A stretch of 64,000 nt of DNA from Simmondsia chinensis (GCA_018398585.1 JAGTTD010000005.1:6069355-6133354); one strand, 5' to 3'; numbered from the stretch's first letter, positions 22,553 through 34,784 are shown. Program-made: numbers and translations. Notes: a model not told the origin generated them from the sequence alone.

Positions 22553-23491
22553 AATATATCTTAGGAAATAAATTATGATGAAAAAAGATTTTTTGAAGGA
22601 CACGGTTAAGATAACTTCCCTTGTAAAATGAGGGAAGTTAAACCAATAAGCCCAAGAAGATTTTGCATATTCATTGGTCCGAATATGGATTGCACCGAAA
22701 TGTTTTGGATGGATCAAGATCTTTACAGGTCATAAAGTCGAACAAGGATTGTACCAATGAATGATCAGTCAGATCAAATCTTGGACCGAACTATATCGTC
22801 CGATTTGACTTTCGATCCTGACTGATAATTTATATTTTAAGGATTTTCACTACTTCACACTTGGATCAAGCTAGGCCAATGATAAATAAGGATTCGAGTT
22901 AAGGATCGAGGAGTTACATAGCGATTAATTCAATCAACTCTTAGAATAAATAGTCATGTCTAATTCGGGTTTATGGACTTGACTGCTACTTGAATACCCC
23001 CTGGAAGCACTAGTCCCCTATGTGAAATTTTCATTTCTCGGTTTAGCTTGAAAGTCACTGTCTTGAATCAATAGATGTGCTCATTAGTCCAAACCAGACC
23101 AGACTAAATAATAGACTGAATAATAAACTTTACAATACCGATTCTATCTAGTCTTAGACCAAATTATTTGACGTAAGTTCTTATCTTGGTCCTATACTTA
23201 TCATATTTAAGATGTTAATTAATTACTCTAAATTTGTATCGAACAAAATGAAAAATCAATTAAAGTCTAAATTAAGGATGGAGAATAGTGTCTAGTAGTG
23301 AGTACTGTTATATTGAATACTATAAATAGGGGGAAATGCTTACCTTAAACCAAACACGTGAAAACTATTTATAGATTATATTTTTCCTAGAACAGTATAA
23401 CTTCTTCACAATCAACTGAAGCCTAAATGTTACTTTGTCATTGTTCAACATGGCAATTTTAATCATTTTGAAATGTCAAATTATGATTATA
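22553..23491. other. Intergenic, nothing recognised
   Basis: AT-rich unique-looking sequence. Several blocks around GATCAA/TTGATC between 22680 and 22880 may be an eroded inverted repeat. Confidence 0.5.
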
Positions 23492-23507
23492 CGTAGCTTG
23501 GATAGTT

Positions 23508-24020
23508 TTTTTTTTTTTTTTTTTAGATAATTGAGAATTTATTCATATAGAATGAACGAAAAACAATCAACCAAACACACACGCGACTCGAACTAAACAG
23601 ACCACCCACAAGACACCTCATCATCTAAAGCACCAAACCGGAAACAACCAACAACGTCGAACTAGCATAACAAGGGCGCAAAGAAGCGCCACACGAACCA
23701 CACCCTCAGAACCTACAGACAACCAACAAACCTCACTGACGAAGACAGAAAAGAAACGCCCATGGACTTCCTCAAAGCTAAGGACGCGAGCGCAAGAGCT
23801 CCAACACCCCACGGAAAATCAAAAAAAATGAGACAAAATAGAAAAAGGACCAGCAACAGCTCCAACTCAAGCAAAATGCAAGAGCCGTGCACACCCTACA
23901 AGAACACCCCCAAATCAGCACGAGGGACAAGGAACCCAAAGCAATCGAGCACAAAGGAATTCTGACTCTTAGACCTCACAACAAACGCAACGGGGCAAAA
24001 CACCACACCTAACAACACAA
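23508..24020 (-). mobile_element. L1-type LINE 3' UTR end (5'-truncated)
   Basis: Poly-T then AGATAATTGAG on + (CTCAATTATCTAAAA on -), followed by A/C-rich sequence (G/T-rich 3' UTR on -). Flanks CGTAGCTTGGATAGTT (23492-23507) and CGTAGCTTAGATAGTT (24021-24036) are a 16-bp target duplication with one mismatch. Confidence 0.85.
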
Positions 24021-24401
24021 CGTAGCTTAGATAGTTAAATATTATTTTTCTATTATTTATAATGTATGTTGCATTGTTGCTTATATTATTTTATAATTGT
24101 CATGAACCAACCTTTATGTCATGAAACCAATTCTCTCAAAAGTTTAAACTAAAGAGTGAAGCCCCAAATGGTTTGATACTTTAACATGTCACCTATCCAT
24201 TGGACTTGAAGCGTGGATAGAGTATAAGATCAATGAGTATCTCATACTTTGTGCTTAAATTATGTTAATATTAAAAGTACAGGATATTAGGATGCAAATA
24301 TGACCTCTTAGTCAATAAAACTCTGGTACCATATCAAGAAACCAACTTTCTCAATTAAGCTGAAATGTGAAGTCCTAAGCAATTATAAGGTGACATATTA
24401 A

Positions 24402-24986
24402 GGCTCCCGTTTGGTAAGAGGGAAAATTTTATTTTTGGAATCTTTTTGCTCTTTTCCCTTGTTTCGCTTCCATATTGCGGTGGAAAAGACTTTCCTAACA
24501 AAAAGGTTTTCCACTCCTTTGGTGGAAAATGTTGCCCTTCGTAGAATGGGGGAAGTTGCCATTCCGAGTGATGCAAGCTTCGGATGAAGCAAACTAGATG
24601 TGATCTATCTGACATGGGGTATATCTAGGTGATAAAATTTAATATGTCAGATACCTCATTGTATATATTAGAGTAACAAAGTACTTAGGTAATAAACGCT
24701 CGAACTCTAGGATACCTAAGAGATAATTTTCCTATTTTATAGCTTTGTTAGTTAATTTTCTTTATCCATTACTTCTCATATATATTGTATTGCTACTTTG
24801 TCCTATAATAAGATGTAAGATGATTGGTGAAAAAGAAATTTTCTAAACCGTGCAAAAAAACATAACAACGTAGAAGCAAGTTTTCTTTTCAAACAAACGA
24901 TGGAAAATCTTAATCTGATTTAGAAAAATATTTTCCGAAGAAAATCAATTTTAAAAATCTTCTTTTCAAACTAAACAACCCGAGCC
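24402..24986. mobile_element. PIF/Harbinger (Tourist-like) MITE
   Basis: Ends GGCTCCCGTTTGG and CAACCCGAGCC are inverted, each next to TAA (24399-24401, 24987-24989), the 3-bp target site of this superfamily. The interior has GGAAAATTTT- and GGAAAAC-type blocks and no coding. Confidence 0.65.
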
Positions 24987-24989
24987 TAA

Positions 24990-26817
24990 GAAGGACCTTT
25001 TTTTCTGTGCTTCTTAAAAAGAACTAACAAGTTGATGAATCATTACCCTGATGATATACCATAAAAAGGTAAGGGCTACCTTCTTTGCCTCCTATAGTAT
25101 TAAAATTATCAGACATGATTAGCTACTAATTTAAATAGTTTAGTTAAATGAAAGCATCCATTAAACAACACATTCATGTATGTAACATGAGTTTTTTTTT
25201 TTCCCCCGATAATTTAAATACAAGTTTGAAAAAGCATGATGATTAGGGTAGGAACCGAAGACACAAAAAAGAAAAAGAGAAAAAAAAGAGAAACAAAACA
25301 TCCAAAGCAATATGCTGCTCACAACCAGGACAATATTAAAATAAGCAGATATGTATACGGGAAAGATACAAAAGATATAGAAAATTCATTGATGATGGTT
25401 GATACTCACGTGAGAAGAATCGAGAAATTTTTTTGTAACAACTGGGTTGATGCTCACGAGTTGGTTAGAACTAATTGTGTCAGTAAGGAGAAATCGACTG
25501 AAACCTTAAAAGATACATAAAAGTTGCACAAGTAGAACTTAAGACATACATGACCTATGATAAAGCACGAAGATCTACTTTCTTCAATTAGAATTTAGAC
25601 TGTTTGTTTGCCTTCGGCCTGCACCCTGCACTTTTAGTACCTTTTTAAGTTATGTATTCTAATTTTCAAAGAAATTGTTTCCAAGCCATCACATAGTGTT
25701 GTTAGTAAAACAAATGAAGATATAGTACTACTTGACAACAATTAGGACTGACAAAATCTGACGCGGCACAATAACACAACACGAAGATAGCAGGTACAAG
25801 TTGGGGTTATGAAGCCAAGTTGAGTTTGGGTTGACCCGTTTAGGTAATTAAGTTGAATTTGAATTGGACCCGTTTAACCCGTTGTTGACACGCTTGACCC
25901 GTTATATACTTAGGCATTTGATGATATACTTTTGTTATTATATATACATTTTTGGTAACTTATTTTACAAAAGATAATTTAAACTATAACTAGTAATATC
26001 GATTTGATAGTTTATCTAAACGATTATAAATATGTCATGAAATATATTACTAGTACGTTTTTAGTTAACAACTGGCATTTAAAGAAAAAAGGCCCTAAAT
26101 GAGTAAACTATGGATTACCTTTTTAATAAGGATTTTTCTAAATTAATTATATTTAATTATTCTCTTTTTTTTTTTTGTAAATAAATCCAATGTTATGAAT
26201 TAATGGTATTACAATTAATATATAATAATTTAATTGGATGATATTGCATATAATATATAAATTCTAATAATATTCTTTAATTATTACTCTTGCATTGACC
26301 AATAGAGTAAAAGAAAATTAATTCTACAGTAATAAATAATGTGTAATTAATGCACCTTGCACATGTTATAAAGATTCTTTTAATAATTGGGCTGGTTAAA
26401 GACTTAAGGGTTCCTAACCCGTTTAACAAATGAGTCGAGTTTGGGTTGATTCCATTTTCAAAACCTCTCGCATAACATGAATATGAATACAATACGATAC
26501 AATGCATTTGCCAGCTCTAACAACAACTATTCATCAAATATGATAATATCCTCTCAATTGACTTTATTTTATATATATATATAACATAGGTTAAGTAAGA
26601 TACGAGGAAGGGACCAACAAAGAGGTTGGTAATGAGCCTAAGTCTTCATTTTGAATCATAATAATCTAGTCTTAGTCTTTCCTTTTCTTAATTTTATGTG
26701 CAAAATGGTCAAAAGTCTTGAGAATTCTCGGTCCACTATTGTTTTGAGAACCCTTCAGGCTAGCAGTAATACCGAATCTGATCGATAGGTTGCACTCTTG
26801 TCTTGGTCAACACCCCG
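24990..26817. other. AT-rich intergenic
   Basis: No gene is seen. At 25191-25215 a poly-T followed by CCCCCGATAATTTAAA looks like a tiny L1 3' end on the minus strand. The 94-codon ORF at 25236 is Lys-rich without recognisable domain. Around 25790-25910 and 26390-26470 lie similar GGGTT/GACCCGTTT repeats. Confidence 0.5.
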
Positions 26818-26983
26818 GAAACACCTTTACATGTAACGTAGATGACTCTTCACTTGGCAAGTTTGGACTCGTAGCTACTGGATGTGTGCTTGGGAACTCT
26901 GATGGTACCTTCTTAGCTTTCTTTTCAAGCCCAATCGATCAATACTCATGAATCGAACTACGCTGAGGTATTCGCAATATGTT
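26818..26983 (+). pseudogene. LINE RNase H-like fragment
   Basis: A frame reads NVDDSSLGKFGLVATGCVLG then NSDGTFLAFFSSPIDQYS, followed by stops. This is the start of the RNase H-like domain of plant L1 ORF2 (canonical NVDGSSLGNPG). No ends or target duplication were found. Confidence 0.6.
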
Positions 26984-27512
26984 TTTCTGTATATGTTTCC
27001 AGCACGAAAAATTGGTGAATTTATAAGGACTCAATTATTGAATTTAACTCATTATTGGCGATTTCGTGAAAGCTAAAGCTAAGATCGAGCTTGCTGAAAT
27101 GGAGCTAAGTCATGACTTAATTAGTCGATTCAATAGTGTTCAGTCTATTCATTCTTAGAGAGAAACCAATCATGTATTGAAAAATTTTGTAAAATAAGGT
27201 GTTTCGACATCTTATTCTCTCATTATCTCACTTTGTGCATCACCCTTTCCTTTCTGTATTATGAATTTCATGGTTTTGTTCTGTACTGTTAATGCAACAA
27301 CATATTTTACTCACCTGTTTTTAATTATAACAAAAAATAAAATAAAATAAAATGCACAACGACAATAACTATATGCTCCTAATTTATGCAGTTAATTTAT
27401 ATATATCTAATAATACGAGAAAACATAACTTAGTTATGAAAAATAAGATTAAATAATAATATATAGTAAAGGAAGTCTATGAATTTGGCAAATATATAGT
27501 AAAAGGTCATGA

Positions 27513-28112
27513 AGGGTGTAAAAACTTGACAAACAAATAAACAACAATGAACACTAAGAAGAGGACGAAAACTTGAATGATTTCATTAAAAATAATCTAG
27601 CCTATTATAAGTACATCAAAGAAGATGAAAGCATGCAAAGAATTCTAGACTAATTACACTAGAAAATAACATTGAAAGCAAAAATTAAAAACAAAATTGA
27701 AGAGCCCATTGATGGGGGAGGGTGCCGGTTACACCATTCAAAAGAGAAGAGAAAATGCCCTATTAACTAACCTAAATTTAATTCTAGATCTAAATTAAAT
27801 TCAAAGTATTTACATTAAAAACAAATACAAAATACACATGTATACGTAGTATATTTTCAACAAAGGGTTCATTTACCGGGCACTTTGGCACCGAATCCTA
27901 TTAAAACTCCGAAGTTAAGCATGCTTAGATGAGAGTAGTACTAAGATGGGTGACCTCTTGGAAAGTCATTGTGTTGCCAACCCTATAAGGTTAGATGTCC
28001 TCAGAAACAGCCTCCCGGCAGGGTTACATCCTGAAGGGATAAGGCTGCGTACATCCACCTCCCAAACTCTGCTTAAACCGGAGCTCTTAAGGCATTGGGT
28101 CTGTTGTTACTG
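27513..28112 (+). mobile_element. 600-bp composite insertion ending in a 5S-headed SINE
   Basis: Flanks TATAGTAAAAGGTCATGA (27495-27512) and TATAGTAAATGGTCATGA (28113-28130) are an 18-bp repeat with one mismatch. Between them lies ~350 bp of AT-rich sequence of unknown origin followed by the SINE at 27865-28112. Either a later insertion split off the SINE's 5' side, or the inserted copy had a 5' extension. Confidence 0.55.
27865..28112 (+). mobile_element. 5S rRNA-headed SINE, copy B
   Basis: The head includes ACTCCGAAGTTAAGCATGCT, GAGAGTAGTACTAAGATGGG and TGACCTCTTGG, i.e. the 5S internal promoter region, then TGTGTTGCCAACC. The body has GTCCTCAGAAACAGCC, GGATAAGGCTGCGTACATCC and CTGCTTAAACCGGAGC, and a short TTGTTGTTACTG tail. 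Same architecture as copy A in opposite orientation. Confidence 0.8.
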
Positions 28113-28134
28113 TATAGTAAATGGTCATGAAAAA

Positions 28135-29060
28135 ATGATAAAAAAAGAGGGGGAATGGTCAAAAAATAAAAGAAGAGAATTGACGAGGAAATTACACAGA
28201 AAAGAAGTATTTCCTCAAGAACAACACGGTGTAGAATTCCGCGAAAAACACACACACACGCACTGACACAACTGTTCGGAAAAATAAGCGATGTACGATC
28301 AATTTAAGCATACAGAACTTACGATTTATAGGATAGAGGTTACCGCGCTGTGGTGAACCACTACTTTTTATTGAAAAAATGATACAAGCCAAATTTAAGT
28401 GTTATGGGAAAATTCCAATCGCACATTGGAAAAATGGTGAAGAATGTTCTAGTTTATATATACCTATGTAACCGTCTACTTGAATTGAATTAGGGGTGAG
28501 AGAGTTGTGGGAACCACACATGCATGTGCGAACTGCCTGTTATGCTCGGGTGAGGTGATCTTTTTCTTAACTGGTATATTTATTTTATGGAAAATAATTT
28601 TCAAAACTCGTATTTACTGCAGACGATTGCACATTTAATCAAAATATGACTATTGGAATTCCAGTTCTTACTTCTTTCTCTATTCAAAATTTTGGGCAAA
28701 GCTCAAGGCTTTCCTACCCGGTAATTAAGGAGGGTATGTTAAGAGTCGGATCGCATTAATCCTGAAGGACGGTCTCCAGTTATACTGTTTGCACCAGAGT
28801 AGTGATGAAATCATCTTTTAGGACAGTGGTGATTTGCCATGGTGCGGTATTTTCGTGATTCTAATCAATTTTTCCATTTTCCAGTATTATTTATTTCATT
28901 GTTGTGTTTAGGAATTTTTTGTTGAATTTTTCACTGCATTTTCCCATTGTTTTCACTAAAATTTTCACCGAATTTTACTACTATTTTTTGCTACAAATTT
29001 TCTAGTAATTTTCACTACAATTTCTCAGTATTCTAGCAGCTATTTCATTGTATTTTCCTT
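28135..29060 (+). repeat. LTR-like dispersed repeat, copy 1
   Basis: Blocks around 28365-28560 (AAAAAATGATACAAGC, GTGGGAACCAC) and 28740-29060 (CGCATTAATCCTGAAGGACG, CTGTTTGCACC, CATCTTTTAGGACAGTGG, then a TTTTCACTAAAATTTTC minirepeat tract) match 47110-48110 on the opposite strand. The length and a TATA-like AGTTTATATATACC suggest an LTR. The first 130 bp also resemble 29770-29900. Ends are unresolved. Confidence 0.5.
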
Positions 29061-29579
29061 GCTATCAGCTGTAGTTTCGCTGTTTTATATATCATCTTAC
29101 AGTCGAATTTGCCCCATCTCCGATATACATTGGCTATATGGAAAATTGACACCCAAGGTTAACGTGATGACCGAAACACCCGTTTACTCGAGAATTACAG
29201 TATGGGAGAGTCTCGATCAATTCCCAGCAGCAATGATGAAGAAGAATAATAGGAAAAATGAAGAGAGAATGACAATCTCATCTTTCTTGTCATTCGGCAT
29301 ACCCAAACTAGGCATGGCTTTACAGGCTAAAATCACATCATGTAACAAAGACCACAATGATGGCCATGAATACCAGAACCGTAACTCGTGAGAGATGGAT
29401 TAATATGGAATATTAAGGATCTAATTTAACACGGGCCTAATTTAATCTTTTCAACAGTCAAAAAAGGTAACAAACAGTCATATAACATATATCAAGTTCT
29501 CCAAGTAAATGTGCACCCATCAAATATTTTATATGAGACAATATAACTTTGCCTTTCGCTATTGCTTCTATGTTTCCAT
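29061..29579. other. Intergenic, nothing recognised
   Basis: A 110-codon ORF at 29059-29391 has no recognisable domain and no visible homologue in the window, so it is not called a gene. Confidence 0.45.
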
Positions 29580-29755
29580 TCCATGCTTTCATGCTTTTCA
29601 TACTCTTCATGCTTATCAGGTTGGGGGTTCTCGGAAATAGCCTCTCGTTAAGGTACCATTCTGAAGGGGTAAGGATGTGTACATACTACCCCTCCCAGAC
29701 CCCGCTTTGACGGGAGCCCTTGAAGCAGTGAACTTGTTGTTGTCGTCGTCGTCTA
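29580..29755 (+). mobile_element. RTE LINE 3' tail copy
   Basis: TTCATGCTTATCAGGTTGGG, GGTTCTCGGAAATAGCC, GGGGTAAGGATGTGTACAT, CCTCCCAGACCCCGC and GGGAGCCCTTGAAG precede GTTGTTGTCGTCGTCGTC. The upstream TTCCATGCTTTCATGC style also precedes the tail at 48780. A (TTG)n tail drifting to (TCG)n is visible. Confidence 0.75.
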
Positions 29756-29977
29756 ACATGGAAACTACGAAGAAAAAGTATTGACTAAAGTGGTCAAAAA
29801 GTAAAAGAAGAAAATTGAAGAGGAAATTACAAAGAAAAAGTTTTTAAATGAAGAACAACATATAGAATTCCATGAGAAACACACTTAACACAACAGTCAA
29901 AACCAAACATTTTGCTCAAATTGTATTCATTTCAATTCTACTTGCCCCCCAACCTACCCCTTTCCTCTTTCACATCC

Positions 29978-30154
29978 AATTTTTTTTCCCCGATAGTTAG
30001 CGATAGAAATTGCAGTATGTAACTGGCCTAAGAGAACCCAAACTATCAGTTCCGTAACCTAAGATTTGATCATTTAATCTTAAATACTAGGATATTTTAA
30101 TATATATAATAGAGTACCTGATGTTTATAATTTCCATCACTTAGGTACCTTTTA
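29978..30154. repeat. Small L1 3' end (-) and foldback-type repeat
   Basis: Poly-T/CCCC then GATAGTTAGCGATAGAAATT at 29978-30013 looks like an L1 3' terminus on the minus strand. It is followed by TAGGATATTTTAATATATATAA, as in the repeat at 6580-7145. Confidence 0.4.
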
Positions 30155-30460
30155 CAGGGCCGATCCTAACATGCTTGGGGCCCTAAGCAAAATTTTCAAA
30201 TGGGGCCCTTCATATATATAATATAATTTCTCTTAAAACTGTTAATGGTTGCTTGGGGTTATGTCCAGGACTGGTCCGGACATACTTGGGGCCCCAAACA
30301 AAATTTTTAAATGGACCCTTTATATACAATAACATTTTTTTTTAAACCTATTAATATGAACAATTGTTTCTTTAAAAACCACAACTTCTAAATTTGGGGG
30401 TCTCTAAACTTTGGGCACCCCAAGCGGGTGCTGGGGTCGCTTGGGTTTATGTCCAACCCT
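30155..30460. mobile_element. hAT-type 'GGGGCCC' MITE copies (two, adjacent)
   Basis: CAGGGCCGATCC...GCTTGGGGCCCTAAGCAAAA and then GGACTGGTCCGG...ACTTGGGGCCCCAAACAAAA are successive related copies, with GGGCACCCCAAGC near the right end. Related remnants at 15195, 20945 and 21865. Exact ends and target duplications are not settled. Confidence 0.5.
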
Positions 30461-30469
30461 AATTTTGTC

Positions 30470-31509
30470 TTGCCATGACCTTGTAGTTCCAAAGTTTTAT
30501 CTGTCAAGTACCTTTCCGCCTAAATTCGATGGCTTTTCATTGGAAACTGTGAATGTGGAACATAATTATGATAATATATAGGTATCTGCATTAGAATTTG
30601 ATATTTTTTATGAAAAGATGTTGATAGAACATATGATCTCAATTACATCAAAATCCAGAGAATTTTTATTGTAATTTGCTAAAGTTTTGCTAAAAATATT
30701 GACATGTGTTATTATCATAATCATGCGCTATATCAGTGTTTTCTGTATAAAATTGGGCAATTTTTTATAAAAATTCATTGGCTTCCAACATCGGGAATCT
30801 AGAAGATAAAATAATCAAATCTCAAGATATTTCATTATATATATTGGACAGTTAGGGTTTATAAGTAATAAATGTTCAAGATAAAACTTATAAGGAATTA
30901 TGTGTCACGACCTTACGTGACAGTTCAAGATTTAGAATAGGGATGAGATAAAGAGGTAGAAAGAATTAAAAGAATATGGGGGGAGAGAGAGAGAGAGAGA
31001 GAGAGTTAGTTTGTATTGATAATTCTTTGAACGAAGCTTACAAGGGGTTACATTACTACTTATACTAGAATTAGGCTAATACATCACCTCAATTCTCTAA
31101 CGACCTAAAAACCGACATTACTAACATACCCTAGCGGTGATTGTTCTTCCGTGATAATTTTCCCATGACACGCTACACCTTGTCCATCACACTACCTTTA
31201 ATCGTGATATAACCGACACCCTGACATCCATGCTTAATGTAATGAGAATAACACAATTGACCCACGCGCCTCCCATGCTCGATTCCATGATATTATGTTG
31301 TACTTTATTCATTATGTTAATTTCACATGAGTTGGTGACCGAAGTTTTAATGTTCAAATCTTGGGTGGGTATAAATTGGGTCGACAGGTGCATTAATATA
31401 TGGTCACTTGTATCTAACATGTTTGAATCATTAAAGAACGTCACTTACTTAACTTGAATTTACCCCAAAACTCAATTGACACAATGTAAATTATATAGGT
31501 ATCAAATTG
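30470..31509. other. Intergenic: foldback-type repeat and (GA)n
   Basis: 30470-30900 resembles the AT-rich foldback family of 6580-7145. A (GA)n microsatellite occupies about 30981-31007. From 31187 to 31460 both strands have ORFs of 75-85 codons without domains. Confidence 0.45.
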
Positions 31510-31523
31510 ACTCGGTGGTAACA

Positions 31524-33027
31524 ATTTTTTTTTTTTTTTGATAATTGACCCATCATGGGATTTTATTTAAAAGGTAGAAAGGTACAAATTACAATTATGT
31601 CAAGAGATTCAAAGCATCAAATGATCCCAACACACCAAAACCCAACAAGACAACCAAACAACCCAAACACACGTCAGAAACACCCACAAACACCTCCAAA
31701 ACACCAACAACACACCCAAAAACCCAACAAAACCCAAAGAACAAACGAAAGTGCAAACAATCTCAAAACAAGAAAAAATAAAAGGTCCCAATCAAACCCA
31801 AGCGGAGACATCAACCCGATTCAGTCCCTTTTAACTGGATCTTTAGTAGGGAAGAGCACCACAGGGCCGCGGATGTAGAAAAAGCAATCAATGGTAGGGG
31901 GCAACCGGAGGCATAATCAGACAGAGAAGCAGGGGCACGGAGACCCAAGGTGCTAGGAACGAGGGGAACGGGACCACAACGGAGGAGCCACCCCGCAACC
32001 ATCAACACCAAACCGACGAGACCCCACACCCCAAGACCAAGCACCTGAGCAACATCAAGCCAACGATCCAAAGCCTAGACGACACCCACCCGGATTCACG
32101 AACCTAGATCCCAAACCATGAAAACCCATCAACAACCGCGACCAAACCGGAGAGGCAACAAACAGAAAGGGGTGAGAGAACAAAATGGAACCTGAACCTG
32201 ACCCCAAAGCTCAGCAAACCATCTCCTGAGGAGAACCACAACGGAGGGGAGAATGGAGCCCCAAACAAATGTGGTCCCGAGCGGGTCGGAGAGAAACCCA
32301 AAGAGAGCGGACTCAAGAATCAGACCCTAACTCAACCCACAGACATCAACAACGAACAAAACTGAGGCCTCACCAAGCAAAGCCAGCAGTGCAGGACGGA
32401 GAGCGGCGACGAAGCAGCAGGGAGGCACGGCAGTGAAAGGTCCGCAGCGAAAAGACTCGGCGTGAGCACGAGCGAAAGCCATCACACGACACAACCCTTC
32501 ACCCCAGTCACAAAACCCGACCCATCACCCACAACCAAGCACAGTCCCCACAACCACCGAACACCACCGCCAAGCACGACCAGCGACACAAGCAACAGCG
32601 GGGGAAAGCCGGCGGCGCAGGAAGGAGATCGGCAACGAAGAGGGACACGAGAAGAGTCAAGCAACAGGGCGTCACGGCGGTGAACGGTCCACAGCGAAAG
32701 GACACGGCGTAGGCACGTGCGAGAGCCCTTATTCGACATGACCCACCACCCCAATCACCAAACCCAACCCAACACCCGAACCCAGACCCACAAACCGAAC
32801 AGCCAACCCCGAGCACGACCGGCGATGCCACCGAAGAGCTCACCGACGACGGGTCAGAAAGAAAGGAGGGACCGCCGGTAAAAGCAACCGGTGGCGGAAA
32901 AAGAGGGGGGGGGGGGGGGGGGGCGGGGAGACAGGGGTCTCCCCCCGCGGCGAAATGGCTAGGGTTTGAAGGGAGGGGAAAACGCGTGTTGTCAGAGAGG
33001 GATTGTCAGAGAACACTATATTATTGT
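31524..33027 (-). mobile_element. 1.5-kb non-autonomous LINE with duplicated GC-rich 5' part
   Basis: Perfect 14-bp target duplication ACTCGGTGGTAACA at 31510-31523 and 33028-33041. On the minus strand it starts with a CCCTAGCC-type GC-rich leader that contains a ~28-base C run (G run on + at 32907-32922). It continues through two imperfect ~247-bp units (around 32395-32580 and 32640-32815), a second G/T-rich half, and ends GGGTCAATTATCAAAAA. No reverse transcriptase, endonuclease or ORF1 domain is visible; the ORFs on either strand are composition-driven. The 3' end matches 4225-4523. Confidence 0.8.
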
Positions 33028-33040
33028 ACTCGGTGGTAAC

Positions 33041-33045
<5 letters not shown>

Positions 33046-33102
<57 letters not shown>
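33046..33102. repeat. (ATA)n microsatellite
   Basis: About 18 units of TAA/ATA follow immediately after the target duplication of the LINE. Confidence 0.9.
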
Positions 33103-33103
<1 letters not shown>

Positions 33104-34195
33104 TGTTGTTATTGTTATTACTTTCCAATTCTTTTCTCTATGGTGGTAACGGTTTTGCATCTGAATATAGTAATAATTAGAATTGTGACAAATGAATATA
33201 AATATAAATTTAATGAACTACTAAATTTATTAAATTATATTTGGTATACAGTTAATGGTTACAGGCATAACCATTAAATCTTTTCTAATTTCATTTTATT
33301 TACAATTAAAATTTATCCAATATTAAAATATATTACCTTTTATTAGTGCAATGGTCATAATAGGACGAAGGAAAAAAAATTTCTCAACTATTGTTTCTTG
33401 ACCTAGAGAGCTCGGGAGATTATAAGAAAAAATTTTATATATTTAAAGATTGAATATTAAATAAGTGCTGTAAATATTTTTAAAAAATATTTTAATATTA
33501 TAAAAATATTTGAGAATGTATTTTAAATATTTAGAAAATTATGGTAAATATAAAATTTTATTTAGATATAATAACAATTGTTTAAATATTCAAGAAAATA
33601 TTTTAAATATTTAAAAAATATATATATTTTAAAAAAATATTGCAAATAATAAAAAAAAATAAATATTTAATAAATAATTTAAATATTTAAAAACCAAGGG
33701 AAGACAGGAGATATATACGATGACAATGTTCATGGTAGCCAGAGGATGGCGACGAGAGTGGTATCGATAAGAATAGGTCATCCACACTGTAAGAGGAATT
33801 ATCTTATTTTGTTTCATTTTTTTTAGTTTTCTTTTTAGATATTTAATATGGTTCATTATATAAGGTGATTTTGTCAAATATTTTCATAAATAATTATATT
33901 TTGATGTAAATAAATTTAAAAAATTGAAAACTAACACATAAAATAGGACAAAATACAACTTTTTTTTACTGAAAACAATGCATTTTTATTTATATATGAC
34001 ACACTGCTCTAACTTTGTAATTAAACACAACTCAAATCTTAATCTTTTAACTTTGTAAATAGCCCCGTGAACTTTGTCATTATGTACCCCCTAAACTTTG
34101 CTACTACTATCATAATTTATAAGGCTAAATTGAATATGTAAGGGTAAGTTGTATATAATAACAAAATTCAGTGAGTGAATTATGTTTAAGTACAA
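33103..34195. other. AT-rich intergenic
   Basis: ATATTTAAAAAATAT-type blocks dominate 33420-33700, similar to the interior of the MITE at 4532-5246. No gene recognised. Confidence 0.5.
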
Positions 34196-34202
34196 AGTTC
34201 CT

Positions 34203-34372
34203 CCTTCAGGGTGCTACCCTAAAGAGAGGTTGTTTTCCAGTACTCTCAATCTGAGCTGTGCAACACGAGAACTTCCCAGAAGGTAACCCCTCTTGGTTAC
34301 TCACGTCCAAGCACGCTTAACTTCGGAGTTCTAATGGAATCTAGTGCTTGCGTGTTGGTACCCTCTTAGGTA
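34203..34372 (-). mobile_element. 5S rRNA-headed SINE, copy C (3'-truncated)
   Basis: Minus-strand reading includes AGAACTCCGAAGTTAAGCGT, CTTGGACGTGAG and CTTCTGGGAAGTTCTCGTG (5S promoter region), then the start of the SINE body and CCCTGAAGGAG. The GTAAGGCTGCGTAC half and TTG tail are missing. The head is more eroded than in copy A. Confidence 0.7.
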
Positions 34373-34784
34373 TTCGTGAATGAATAATTATTCCTTTAAA
34401 ATTTGCACCAATAAATATTTTCCTTTTTCTAACCCAAATCAAACAAATATTAATTATTTTCCATATAAAATATCGTTAAATTTATGAATTAATTTCACAT
34501 ATTAACTGAAATTTAAGAACCGCTAGTATTGAGGAAGCAAACAAATGAGAGTTTGGTTAGAAATTAGAAAGAAGTCCAATCTCCATGAATCTTGGCCTCG
34601 AACTTTCGAGTTCCCACCTGATGCCAACCCTACATTTATTATCGAAAACGAACCAAATATTCAGTGAAATACTTGTCTTTGAAACTAATTAAGGCTTGTT
34701 AGTAATCGCTTTCGGGAGCTTAATAACGAGTTTGGGCATGCTCAATAAGTTTAACAAGTTCAGCTCATTAAGGGTTACTATTAA

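Noticed and set aside
25236..25520. Small protein gene of 94 codons
   Set aside because: Lys-rich low-complexity start, no recognisable domain, splice context or conservation cue.
27865..28112. Cassandra TRIM (LTR with 5S sequence)
   Set aside because: No TG...CA LTR pair surrounds the 5S part, and the 3' end is an RTE tail with TTG units, which fits a SINE better.
32840..33277. Poly-Ile / poly-Asn ORFs
   Set aside because: They translate the (ATA)n microsatellite and the G run.
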